Shown in pieces: positions 1 to 7,716 of a DNA stretch of 64,000 nt. How positions within the stretch are numbered: the first letter of the stretch is position 1; every line of letters begins with the position of its first letter. The position numbers and the translations under genes are program-made. The notes under the pieces are model-generated. The model ran no database searches. It saw only the letters and a program-made list of their open reading frames with translations, and was not told the DNA's origin. The DNA is from G963674685 sp964591275 (GTDB lineage: Bacteria; Lernaellota; Lernaellaia; JACKCT01), in NCBI GenBank assembly GCA_964591275.1, contig CAZQAE010000008.1:1-64000 (forward strand). The letters run 5' to 3'.

Positions 1-563
1 AGAGCTTCGCCTTCGTGAATGTCGCACACCATCGAGGAAGATGCGAGCAGGCCGGAATGCTGCCACATGATCTCGGCTTTATTTTCCGCATCGAACTCAA
101 CCATATGCGTCCAATCACCGCTGTGCAGCGCGTCGGGATCAGCAATCGAATCTTCGGCAAGACTATAATCGCCGGAGGGAAGGAACAGATCAATTTCGCA
201 GATCCAGTTGTCAGGATTGCTGATCGTGTTGCTGGTATTCTCCACGCGGAAGTTGAATTCGTATTCCTCGTTGGCAGCAAGGGCATCCGGGCTGTCGAAC
301 TCACCGGCCGCCGCAAAGCCGTCGCCGTCGTCGTCAGCATCGTCGTCAACATCGTCGTCGGCATCGTCATCAACATCGTCGTCGGCATCGTCATCAACAT
401 CGTCGTCGGCATCGTCGTCAACATCGTCATCAACATCGTCGTCAACATCGTCGTCAACATCGTCATCAACATCGTCATCAACATCATCGTTCTGCGCAAA
501 AGCCAGCGAAGACATCGCCAACACCAGCGTCAAAATCAAACTAAAAAGCGCCAATTTCCTCAT
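1..563 (-). CDS. Asp-rich secreted protein, N-terminal part (runs off the window)
   Basis: Reading the minus strand from an ATG at 563-561 gives a Sec signal peptide (about residues 1-24, ending SSLAFAQ), then a long DDDVDDD/DDDADDD linker (about residues 25-80), then a folded region rich in acidic and aromatic residues that continues past position 1. A GGAGG ribosome site lies 6 bases upstream of the start. There is no lipobox Cys, so it is probably exported rather than lipidated. The folded part is not recognised. The opposite-strand reading frames (Ser-rich and Val/Ile/Asn repeats) are mirror images of the Asp repeat. The 3-prime end is outside the window, so the function is unknown. Confidence 0.8.
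   Translation of the reverse strand, partial: MRKLALFSLILTLVLAMSSLAFAQNDDVDDDVDDDVDDDVDDDVDDDVDDDADDDVDDDADDDVDDDADDDVDDDADDDGDGFAAAGEFDSPDALAANEEYEFNFRVENTSNTISNPDNWICEIDLFLPSGDYSLAEDSIADPDALHSGDWTHMVEFDAENKAEIMWQHSGLLASSSMVCDIHEGEA
322..491 (-). repeat. Trinucleotide-type GAC/GAT minisatellite encoding the Asp linker
   Basis: About 170 bases made of near-perfect 12-base units (GAT GAC GAT GTT and variants) encoding Asp-Asp-Asp-Val or Asp-Asp-Asp-Ala. Units differ mainly at wobble positions. Copy-number change by slippage would keep the frame and alter only linker length. Confidence 0.8.
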
Positions 564-946
564 GATAATCCTCCCGCTTGTACCAGCGTGGACACAGCGC
601 CCACGTCCATAGTCATCGCGTATGGTTTACAGACTCACAACCTGAGTCCAATCCTATACGAAAAATTTGTTGGGATCAACCGTTAATTTTAGCGGCGTCA
701 ATTTATGAAAATCCTAATAAAACTCAATGATATCAACTGCATGTGCATCATTTCAGGCCGGGAGACCAATCGACATCGAAGGGCTTCCCCTGACTTGCCC
801 GGATATTTGATCCAAAACTCGGCAATAATTTTGGAAATTTCCAAAGTCCGAAGTCCTTCGTTTACGACAAAATTTTGAGCTGTTTTGATCCATGTTTTTG
901 TAATATTGTCGCTGTATAAAAACCACTTGCCTTGGAAAGAGGATTC
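564..946. other. Intergenic region, nothing clear
   Basis: Divergent spacer between the Asp-rich protein (minus) and the M28 peptidase (plus). It is AT-richer than the flanks and contains AT-rich hexamers (taatat near 901, tataaa near 915), but no -35/-10 pair with good spacing. A possible 102-residue minus-strand frame at 698-1006 has no ribosome site and overlaps the peptidase start, so I do not call it. Confidence 0.5.
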
Positions 947-1780
947 ATGAAATTCCCATCGCGCCTTTTCCTGTTTGTCGGTATCGCATTTTTCGCAAGC
1001 GCCCAAGTCGACGAAGCGCAGGGTGAAGCAACCCCAATTATCATTGAGGCCATGCAGAGGATTTCACTGGTTAACATCACGCAAAACGCGCAGGCGCTGA
1101 CGGGGCAGGTCGAAATGGAATATGGTCGAATTGTAAGCCGCCATATCGAGCATCCTGATCACCAGATCACTGTGGAATTTTTGGTCGGGCGACTAGGAAG
1201 CGAGGGACTCGAGGTCAGCCGGAAGAATTTTGATTGTGGTTTGTCGCTGAACTGCTCGAACCTCATCGTTGAAATACCCGGAAGCGTTCATCCCGAAAAT
1301 ATCTGGATTGTCGACGCACATTTCGATTCCACCAACGGCGTCGATTCATCTGAGCTGGCGCCCGGCGCCGTGGACAACGCCTCGGGCGTCGTCATCGTCA
1401 TGCAAACTTTGTTCGCCCTATCTCAATATACTTTTTCCGATACAATACGCTTCATTCTTTTCGACGCTGAGGAGGTTGGGCTTATTGGAAGCGGATATCA
1501 TGCCGAACAGGCCTCCGGGCGCAGCGAAAATATCATCCTCATGTTCAACCTGGACGTTCCGGGCTGGCGGTTTCCGGGCGTCAATGCGGCCTTCGCCAAT
1601 TCCGATTATCCCTCCTGGCGCTTTCTGAATGAACTCAACCGGATTCCCGACCGCTATGAATGCGGAACGGAAATGATCGGCGTCCCGGCACCAGTGATAG
1701 ACTCAGCCAATATGGCGTCCTTTTGGGACTTCGATTACCCGACCTTCATGGTGGGTAGCCTGTATGAACTGACCGGGTGA
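947..1780 (+). CDS. M28-family metallopeptidase, main domain, ended by a premature TGA
   Basis: Secreted zinc aminopeptidase-like domain. The start is the ATG at 947 because it has AGAGGA just upstream and begins a signal peptide (residues 1 to about 18). M28 metal-site motifs are visible: His125-x-Asp127 (AHFDS), Asp143 in GAVDNASG, Glu175-Glu176 in FDAEEVGL, and Asp203 in NLDVPGW. The frame stops at TGA 1778-1780, before the C-terminal segment every M28 domain needs, and that segment follows in the same frame at 1781-1996. Read together, the product would be about 349 residues. This is best viewed as one gene interrupted by a nonsense codon (pseudogene, sequencing error, or less likely recoding). 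TGA is a normal stop elsewhere in the window. Confidence 0.8.
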   Translation: MKFPSRLFLFVGIAFFASAQVDEAQGEATPIIIEAMQRISLVNITQNAQALTGQVEMEYGRIVSRHIEHPDHQITVEFLVGRLGSEGLEVSRKNFDCGLSLNCSNLIVEIPGSVHPENIWIVDAHFDSTNGVDSSELAPGAVDNASGVVIVMQTLFALSQYTFSDTIRFILFDAEEVGLIGSGYHAEQASGRSENIILMFNLDVPGWRFPGVNAAFANSDYPSWRFLNELNRIPDRYECGTEMIGVPAPVIDSANMASFWDFDYPTFMVGSLYELTG

Positions 1781-1996
1781 ATGAACACGGCCCGAGACAC
1801 CTATGAAAAACTTGACCTGGAACAATGCGCGAACGTGGCGCGGATCACGACGGCCTACATCGCCGAAAAATCAGGGATCATCGAAAGAATCGACCTGAAC
1901 GACGATGCGGATGACGATACGGCGGATGATGATGCCCAGGCGGAAATACAGTCGGATGACTCGGACGATGATGAATCAGACGGCTGCGGGTGCTGA
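1781..1996 (+). CDS. C-terminal segment of the M28 peptidase plus Asp-rich tail ending GCGC
   Basis: In frame with the preceding gene and separated only by its TGA. The first part (NTARDTYEKLD) matches the conserved M28 C-terminal segment in which a metal-binding His normally precedes T-x-x-D-T. Here the residue is Asn, so the last zinc ligand may also be lost. The rest is an acidic linker (DDADDDTADDDA) and the terminal sequence SDGCGC. That Cys-Gly-Cys end resembles the ends of the large subtilase at 18276 and the repeat protein at 51357. Independent translation from the ATG at 1781 is possible but would give no enzyme. Confidence 0.65.
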   Translation: MNTARDTYEKLDLEQCANVARITTAYIAEKSGIIERIDLNDDADDDTADDDAQAEIQSDDSDDDESDGCGC

Positions 1997-2043
1997 TGAG
2001 CACGAAAGCGGACTTCTTCAACTTTGCACTGGATGGACGTAAA

Positions 2044-2082
2044 AAAAACGGGCGGGACATGCCGTCCCACCCGTTATTTTTA
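2044..2082. terminator. Rho-independent terminator between convergent genes
   Basis: Stem ACGGG-c-GGGAC / GTCCC-a-CCCGT (2048-2058 with 2064-2074), 5-base loop, T-rich on the plus side and an A8 run on the left that is a T-run for the minus strand. It sits between a plus-strand and a minus-strand stop codon, so it is probably bidirectional. Confidence 0.85.
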
Positions 2083-2096
2083 TTGTCTTGCGTGTG

Positions 2097-2462
2097 TTAC
2101 TGAATCTCGATCATTCGGATGATGAGTTCTTTCTTTGTCGTTTTCTTGTAGGTAACCTTCACGGAAGTTCCGGGATTCAACTGCCCGACCGTCGCCTCGG
2201 CGCCGGTGGCGAGGGTGATTTTGGATTTATCGGTCACATACAGCTTTTTAGCGTCATCGCCTTTGGTTTTTCCAGGCAGAAGAACATAGAGTTTGCCAAT
2301 TTTGCCGTCGTCTTTTGCTTTGTCATACGGATCGTACTCGTGCACGGTGCCGCCCATCGTGTACACACCCTTTTTGCCCTTGACCTCATAAACCTGCGCG
2401 AAAGCCAGGCTGGAGACCAAAAAGGCTGCCAGAATAAAAGAGACCAGAATCAATCTTTTCAT
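2097..2462 (-). CDS. Small secreted protein of unknown function
   Basis: 121 residues with a clear signal peptide (MKRLILVSFILAAFLVSS, cleaved after AFA) and a strong AAGGAGAAGG site before the ATG. The mature part is about 98 residues, Lys/Thr/Val-rich with alternating beta-type patterning (LYVLLPGK, VKVTYKK). It looks like a small periplasmic beta domain, but I recognise no family. It stands alone, convergent with the M28 gene and downstream of the rimM operon. Part of it (KSKITLATGAEATVGQLNPGTSV) resembles the metal-binding or OB-like segments of small periplasmic proteins, which is only an impression. Confidence 0.75.
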   Translation of the reverse strand: MKRLILVSFILAAFLVSSLAFAQVYEVKGKKGVYTMGGTVHEYDPYDKAKDDGKIGKLYVLLPGKTKGDDAKKLYVTDKSKITLATGAEATVGQLNPGTSVKVTYKKTTKKELIIRMIEIQ

Positions 2463-2721
2463 TAACCTTCTCCTTTTGCTTTGTTTTTTTCCTGTAAAAG
2501 ATCCGCAAAAATATGATTGCTTGATGAAGCGTCAGTAGTATTGCAAGCCCCATATTGATTCAGTTATCACCTTGATCCCGGCAAGTCAAGAAGAGCGCCG
2601 AAGATCATTTTCAGGTTTAATCGCGGCCATTGAGTAGACTTCTTCCAGTCATTTCTCGGAGGAATTCTTCGCCGACGCCGAACCAAACTTCTTTAAAATA
2701 ACAGGGATTTCCGGTTCTAAT

Positions 2722-3252
2722 TTACTTGTCGTCCAAAACCGCAAGCGAGGTGATTTTAATGACGCCGGCGTCGGGGTCGATGCTTTCAATGGCGTCGTCA
2801 GTGTAGGGAATATCGCGGCGCTCATTTTCTGAAGCGACCACGAACACGTCGTTGGAGCCGGTGGCGTAGATCGATTCGACGACGCCGAGTTCCCGCCCGT
2901 CCGCGGCGATGACGCGCATCCCCTGCAGTTCAAACCAGTAGTACTCGCCATCGTCAAGCTCAGCCAAGTCCTCGCGCCGGGCCAACACGCGCCCGCCCAC
3001 GAAATCCTGCGCCTGATCAATAGTATCGATTCCTTCAATTTTCATGACATGGATTGCGCCCTTTTGGACGCGGCAACGCTCAACCGTGTAGCACGCCGTT
3101 TCACCGCCGGGCTTTTCGATAAGAACGCTTTTCAGCGACAAAAGGTTTTCTGATTCTCCGGAAAAAGGGAAAGCTCTGAACTCGCCTTTCAGCCCTTGCG
3201 TCTTCGTGATTTTAGCCAGGGCGACAAGCTCATCGGACTTCGGCAGGCTCAC
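2722..3252 (-). CDS. rimM: Ribosome maturation factor RimM
   Basis: 176 residues, the usual RimM length. It assists 30S subunit maturation by binding ribosomal protein S19. The N-terminal RimM beta-barrel has the family motif KTQGLKGEFR, and the C-terminal PRC-barrel-like half includes EYYWFELQGM and ATGSNDVFVV. The start is GTG, overlapping the khpA stop by four bases (GTGA), which indicates translational coupling. In most genomes trmD and rplS follow rimM. Here 259 bases with no gene follow, so the operon is cut short. Confidence 0.95.
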   Translation of the reverse strand: MSLPKSDELVALAKITKTQGLKGEFRAFPFSGESENLLSLKSVLIEKPGGETACYTVERCRVQKGAIHVMKIEGIDTIDQAQDFVGGRVLARREDLAELDDGEYYWFELQGMRVIAADGRELGVVESIYATGSNDVFVVASENERRDIPYTDDAIESIDPDAGVIKITSLAVLDDK

Positions 3253-3479
3253 TCGATGATCTCCAGCATGGTTCGCCGGTTGTTTTTCGCGGCGGAGGCG
3301 GAGAGGATGGTTCTAATGGCGCGAGCCGTTCGACCGCTTTTGCCAATAACCTTGCCCAAGTCGTCCTTGTTCACTTTCAACTCGATGACGGAGGTGTTTT
3401 CGCCGGCCACTTCCAATACTTCAACATCGTCCGGGTTGTCCACCAACGCACGCGCAATAAAATCGATAAGGTCTTTCAT
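3249..3479 (-). CDS. khpA: KH-domain RNA-binding protein KhpA
   Basis: 76 residues, a single KH domain with the GxxG loop visible as GKVIGKSGRTARAIR. KhpA (YlqC) binds RNA, in Firmicutes together with KhpB, and affects cell division and small-RNA handling. The position between rpsP and rimM is the classical one across many phyla. The stop overlaps the rimM GTG. No gene for a partner such as KhpB/Jag is in the window. Confidence 0.95.
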   Translation of the reverse strand: MKDLIDFIARALVDNPDDVEVLEVAGENTSVIELKVNKDDLGKVIGKSGRTARAIRTILSASAAKNNRRTMLEIIE

Positions 3480-3553
3480 ACCCTTATTCCTCCGAATGTA
3501 ATTGTGATGGTCCTGGCCCTGTGGTCGTGTGCTTTTTTCAAACAGCTCGCGTG

Positions 3554-3796
3554 CTATTGCACTCCGGCCTGTTTGAGAATGCTGCGCACTGTCTCGCTGG
3601 GTTTTGCGCCTTTTCCGAGCCAGTATTTGATCTTCTCAGGCTTCAGAACGACCTTGTCTGATTCGGCTTTGGGATCATATGTCCCAACATGCTCGATGAA
3701 GCGTCCGTCTCTTGGGGAACGGGAGTCCGCCACAATAATCCGATAAAAAGGTGTCTTTTTTGCTCCAAGTCGCGTCAGTCGTATTTTCAGTCCCAT
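3554..3796 (-). CDS. rpsP: 30S ribosomal protein bS16
   Basis: 80 residues. The N-terminus (GLKIRLTRLGAKKTPFYRI) and the VADSRSPRDGR segment are signature bS16 sequence. It stabilises the 30S head-body junction. It lies 101 bases downstream of ffh and 74 bases upstream of khpA on the same strand, so very likely one transcript ffh-rpsP-khpA-rimM. Confidence 0.97.
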   Translation of the reverse strand: MGLKIRLTRLGAKKTPFYRIIVADSRSPRDGRFIEHVGTYDPKAESDKVVLKPEKIKYWLGKGAKPSETVRSILKQAGVQ

Positions 3797-3897
3797 GTTG
3801 CCTTCCCGGTTGTAGATTTGGCCGGTTGATTGAGGTTGTAAAACCAGCCTCGGTTAACACGAACGCCCTATTTAGAGAAAAACCACAAATAGCGCAA

Positions 3898-5334
3898 TCA
3901 TTTTTTCTTTTTTTTCTTGATTTTTTTGGCCAGCTTTTTTCTGGTCTTTTTGTCGCTGAGCCCCGACAAGCCCGCCATTTTGCCCATACCCTTCATTTTT
4001 GGCATGCGCAATCCGCCCATTCCGGGTACTCCAATGCCGCCGCCCTGCGCCATGGCGACGACCATTTTATTCATCTGCGTGTATTGTTTCAGAAGATTAT
4101 TGATGTCCGGCACCGTGGTTCCGCTGCCCCGCGCGATGCGTCGCCGACGGCTGCCGTTGATGATCTGGTGGTTCCTGCGTTCCTCTTTTGTCATGGACGA
4201 AATCATGGCGTCGATTTTCACCAGCTCATTTTCGTCCGGCTCCATGCCCGCCATACCCTTCATTTTATTCATGCCGGGTATCATGGACATCAGCTGATCC
4301 AGGCTGCCCATGCCGCGAACCTGCTTGAGTTGGTCGCGGAAATCATCGAGGGTGAACTCGTTCTTTCTGAGTTTGCGTTCAAGCTCCGCGGCCTTTTCCT
4401 CGTCCAGCGCGCCCTCGGCTTTTTCGATCAACGTCAGGAGGTCGCCCATGCCCAGAATGCGCCCGGCCATGCGGTCCGGGTGAAACACTTCCAGCGCATC
4501 AAGCTTTTCGCCCACGCCCACCAGCTTGATCGGGGCGCCGGTAACCGTCTTGATCGACAGGGCCGCGCCGCCGCGTGCGTCCGAATCCATTTTCGTGAGC
4601 ACCACGCCGGTGATGCCCACCTGATCATTAAAGGATTTTGCGACGTTAACTGCTTCCTGCCCGGTCATGGCGTCGGCCACGAAAAGAACCTCGGAGGGTT
4701 TCATGACGGACTTGATGCGTTGCAGTTCGAGCATCATTTTCTCGTCGATCTGCAGGCGCCCGGCGGTATCGATGAGCAAAATGTCGTATCCCATTTTCAG
4801 GGCTTCGTCTCTGGCCAGTTCGCAGATGCTCACCGGATCCTGCCCGATGTTGGAGTCGAAGGCAGGCATGTCGATGTCCGCAGCCAGTTTTTTGAGCTGC
4901 TCAATAGCGGCGGGGCGATAAACATCCGCGGGGACCAGCAGGGGCCGCCGACCTTTTTTGCGCAGCATGGCGGCGGTTTTTCCCACGCTCGTCGTCTTAC
5001 CCGAACCCTGCAGACCCACAAACATGATTGGGACCGGCGATTTTCCGGTCAGCACAAGCTCCTGCCCGACGCCGCCCATTAGTTCCGTCAGTTCCTCGTT
5101 GACCACTTTCACGAACATCTGCCCGGGCGTAAGGCTCTTCATCACCTCTTCGCCCGTGGCCCGCACCCGTACTTTGCCGAGGAAATCCTTGACAACACTG
5201 AAGTTGACGTCGGCTTCGAGCAGGCTCATGCGCACTTCGCGCAGGGCATCCTGTATATTCTTTTCCGACAGGCGCCCCTGCCCTTTCAAATTTTTTATCA
5301 CGAGACCCAAGCGGTCGCTGAGATTCTCAAACAT
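3898..5334 (-). CDS. ffh: Signal recognition particle GTPase Ffh (SRP54)
   Basis: 478 residues from the ATG at 5334, where family N-termini begin (MFENLSDRLG). The open frame extends 35 codons further upstream, but that part has no family similarity. NG domain: G1 GLQGSGKTT (about 107-115), DTAGR (about 190), TKMD. M domain: Met-rich helices (MSMIPGMNKMKGMAGM) that bind signal peptides and 4.5S RNA. The extreme C-terminus is a Lys-rich tail (KKLAKKIKKKKKK). It delivers nascent inner-membrane proteins to FtsY and SecYEG. No obvious ribosome site precedes the chosen start, so the exact start is uncertain. Confidence 0.95.
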   Translation of the reverse strand: MFENLSDRLGLVIKNLKGQGRLSEKNIQDALREVRMSLLEADVNFSVVKDFLGKVRVRATGEEVMKSLTPGQMFVKVVNEELTELMGGVGQELVLTGKSPVPIMFVGLQGSGKTTSVGKTAAMLRKKGRRPLLVPADVYRPAAIEQLKKLAADIDMPAFDSNIGQDPVSICELARDEALKMGYDILLIDTAGRLQIDEKMMLELQRIKSVMKPSEVLFVADAMTGQEAVNVAKSFNDQVGITGVVLTKMDSDARGGAALSIKTVTGAPIKLVGVGEKLDALEVFHPDRMAGRILGMGDLLTLIEKAEGALDEEKAAELERKLRKNEFTLDDFRDQLKQVRGMGSLDQLMSMIPGMNKMKGMAGMEPDENELVKIDAMISSMTKEERRNHQIINGSRRRRIARGSGTTVPDINNLLKQYTQMNKMVVAMAQGGGIGVPGMGGLRMPKMKGMGKMAGLSGLSDKKTRKKLAKKIKKKKKK

Positions 5335-5506
5335 GTCGTCAAGCCCGCTATTCGTGTTGCCCAAAACGCGTCGACCAAGGCAAAAAAGCCCCATATCGAC
5401 CAAGGATTTGTTATAGTCGCGCTCCAGTGTGCAAGTCAAGGAAGCGGGATCAAAGTCAGTGGCCGACAGTCATTGCTAATTGTGAATTGACCAGCGTGCG
5501 CCGATC

Positions 5507-6697
5507 CTATGGTTTCGGGGTCGGGGTCGATTTCAATTCATTAAGTGGGATTTCCCCCGGCTTGTAGGGACCGAAAACTCCTTCGGGCAGTTCCTTTTTT
5601 TCCGGCATAACAAAGGTCGGTTGAATCAAATCTTGGAGTTTCGGCGGAGTCGGAGTCGGCGCGGGAGTATTGCTGACGGTCGCGGACAATACGCCGGGCG
5701 ATTGCCACAGCGGCTGCGAAGCGGTCATGGGAGTGGGCGGCGGCGTAAGGGCCTGGACTCCGGGCATTTCTCCTGACGGCAGAGGTCCGTAAACTCCGGG
5801 AGGCAGCTTTTTAACCATCTGTTCATGGCGGACCGCTTTATTTCGGGGAGCCACCTCAACAACTTTCGTCGGCAACTCGACAAATGGATTGACATTTATT
5901 GAACAGGCCAGAACCAAGCTGATGTGCTGCCTGATCCTGGCAATCGTATCGAATGGATCCGCCATCATCCGACCAACGAAGTATTCCACCATTTGCGCGT
6001 CGTGACCTCCGCGCATGAGGGGGTCGAAGGGCGGCAGAGGCGGCAGATCCGTCATGTTCCCAATAGACGGCATATTCTCGACGCAGGCCGGCATCCCCGG
6101 AGCGCCGTCCTTGTAAAGGTCAAGAAATAACTTCAAGTTCGCGAGATAATTGCTTTTTGATTTCACCAGCGCCCGATCCATGCCAGCCATATACCGAACC
6201 TTCACGCGGTCCTGATAACGCATCATCAGGGACTCGGCTTTTTTGAGTGTTGTCAAATAGGAGTGCGCAGACCTGGCCAGCCACTTGGCGGAATTTTTCG
6301 GCGAAGTCTGCAGGTGGAATACCCTGTCAACAAGGTCGTGCAACTGGGATTTCCAACTTTTGATTCCCGGGTCGGCCTCATCAACGAAGGGCACCAGAAT
6401 CGGCCTGTTTTCTTCTCCGAACTTGATCGGATTCCCTTCAATCTCGCCCACTTTCGGCAGTCCGGCCAGCATGTGTTCGATTCCCGGAATATCTAAGAAT
6501 TTCGTTTCGGCGACATTGTCATCAACCTCAAGCGATTCGACGGACGCAGGCGCAGGAGTCGGCGCCTCAGCCTCAAAATTCTTTGGTTCATAATCATTGT
6601 AGCGAAACCTGGAAAGCACGGCGACGATGACCGTGAAGACCGTCAGGCCGATCAGCAGATACACCGCGAATCGAAATGTCGAAAGTTCTTCGTTCAT
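5507..6697 (-). CDS. Unknown single-pass membrane protein with Pro-rich duplicated tail
   Basis: 396 residues. One N-terminal transmembrane helix (about residues 9-31, FAVYLLIGLTVFTVIVAVL), then a soluble, mostly helical region (about 90-290), then a Pro/Thr-rich tail. The tail contains a duplicated unit, LPPGVYGPLPSGEMPG and LPEGVFGPYKPGEIPL, separated by TPTP spacers. It is therefore probably anchored in the inner membrane with a periplasmic extended C-terminus that could span or bind the cell wall. No family recognised. It stands between ffh and the polysaccharide locus with its own spacing on both sides. Confidence 0.75.
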   Translation of the reverse strand: MNEELSTFRFAVYLLIGLTVFTVIVAVLSRFRYNDYEPKNFEAEAPTPAPASVESLEVDDNVAETKFLDIPGIEHMLAGLPKVGEIEGNPIKFGEENRPILVPFVDEADPGIKSWKSQLHDLVDRVFHLQTSPKNSAKWLARSAHSYLTTLKKAESLMMRYQDRVKVRYMAGMDRALVKSKSNYLANLKLFLDLYKDGAPGMPACVENMPSIGNMTDLPPLPPFDPLMRGGHDAQMVEYFVGRMMADPFDTIARIRQHISLVLACSINVNPFVELPTKVVEVAPRNKAVRHEQMVKKLPPGVYGPLPSGEMPGVQALTPPPTPMTASQPLWQSPGVLSATVSNTPAPTPTPPKLQDLIQPTFVMPEKKELPEGVFGPYKPGEIPLNELKSTPTPKP

Positions 6698-6819
6698 GCG
6701 CGCGTCCCGGCTTTGGTTCCCCGTCTATCGACAGTTTAGCATACCACGCATGCCGGGTCTAAAGTTTAGACGAAAAGAAAGAGTTTTAAGGACAGAATTT
6801 TGCAGTTTGAAATCACAAG

Positions 6820-7716
6820 CTAATTTAATGCTGCTTCCGCGATTTTTTCGGCAATAATTTTTGCACCGTCGTTGTTGAAATGAATGTGATCTGTTTCAGG
6901 CTCCATGAAAAGAGATGCGTCAAAACGGAATCTGTCGATGAGGTCCACGACTGGCGTCTTGTTTTTGCCGGCGATCGATTGCGTTAACCGAATATATCGA
7001 CGGTGCAGCGGCGCCCAATCCTGCCCAATATCCAGATAGGGCGATAGAATGAGGATTAGTTGGATATTGTTATCCGCGCATAGCTTGATGATTTGCCCCA
7101 GATTTTCCACATAATCCCGAGCATCCACGCGCCGGGGCTTGGGTTTAGCGCTACGCGGCGCGCGCATCACGGCAAAGCGCAAGGCCTGATAAGTACGGGA
7201 ATTCATCAGAAATCGGTGCATGCGCATGGCTTTTGCGCTCGGCATTTGAACGTATGGATCGGAAACACCGCCGGGCGCGCGCCAATGATCGTTGACGCCG
7301 AACTGCGCTGTAACTATATCCGGCTTGTATTGAATCAATTCATTTTGCAGATAAATACGACCCTGAAAAACTGAATATTCGGGAACGCCGGCGTTGAAGA
7401 CTTCGACACGCCGCGTGTATCCGGCTTTTTCAAAGGCGGCGGGCAGCAGTTCGGGATAGCCGTGCCCCTTATCCATAACTGTAACAGAATCGGCCAGACA
7501 AATGATTTTTAGTGCGTCGCCGGAGAAATTTGGCCGGCGGTTGGGTAGTTTCCAAAAACGGTTCGAGTCCGGCTCGCCGTGCAGTTCTCCGGAAATCCGC
7601 AGGCGATAATCCAACACGGGCGCCGGGGCATGAAAACCAGCGGAGCGCAATCCCGTTTCAAAAAGCGCCAAGACGACAGCCACGGCGATCACGGATTGCA
7701 TGATACGCTTTTTCAT
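6820..7716 (-). CDS. Membrane-anchored SGNH/GDSL-family hydrolase
   Basis: 298 residues from the ATG at 7716, which overlaps the upstream stop as ATGA. N-terminal hydrophobic helix (about 5-25), then an SGNH hydrolase fold. Block I is CLADSVTV (nucleophile Ser about 77, with Ala-Asp in place of the usual Gly-Asp), block III is QFGVNDHW (Asn about 142), and block V is DHIHFN near the C-terminus with the catalytic Asp-x-x-His. Such enzymes add or remove O-acyl groups on polysaccharides. Translational coupling to two GT39-like genes and the Wza/Wzc pair suggests it trims or acylates the exported glycan. Confidence 0.8.
   Translation of the reverse strand: MKKRIMQSVIAVAVVLALFETGLRSAGFHAPAPVLDYRLRISGELHGEPDSNRFWKLPNRRPNFSGDALKIICLADSVTVMDKGHGYPELLPAAFEKAGYTRRVEVFNAGVPEYSVFQGRIYLQNELIQYKPDIVTAQFGVNDHWRAPGGVSDPYVQMPSAKAMRMHRFLMNSRTYQALRFAVMRAPRSAKPKPRRVDARDYVENLGQIIKLCADNNIQLILILSPYLDIGQDWAPLHRRYIRLTQSIAGKNKTPVVDLIDRFRFDASLFMEPETDHIHFNNDGAKIIAEKIAEAALN

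Noticed and set aside
319..492. CRISPR-like array because of regular spacing
   Set aside because: The units are 12 bases, contiguous and coding; there are no spacers and no cas genes.
15..686. Plus-strand frames rich in Val/Ile/Asn (15-686) and Ser/Thr (208-612)
   Set aside because: They are complementary readings of the Asp-coding minisatellite of the minus-strand gene, with no ribosome site.
698..1006. 102-codon minus-strand frame
   Set aside because: Overlaps the signal-peptide start of the M28 gene, no ribosome site, no recognisable protein features.
1778..1780. TGA as selenocysteine or as a reassigned sense codon
   Set aside because: Many nearby genes end in TGA, no selenocysteine insertion hairpin is evident, and M28 enzymes do not use Sec at this site.
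3751..5082. 443-codon plus-strand frame opposite ffh
   Set aside because: ffh is unmistakable on the other strand; the antisense frame is His/Phe-rich without family features.
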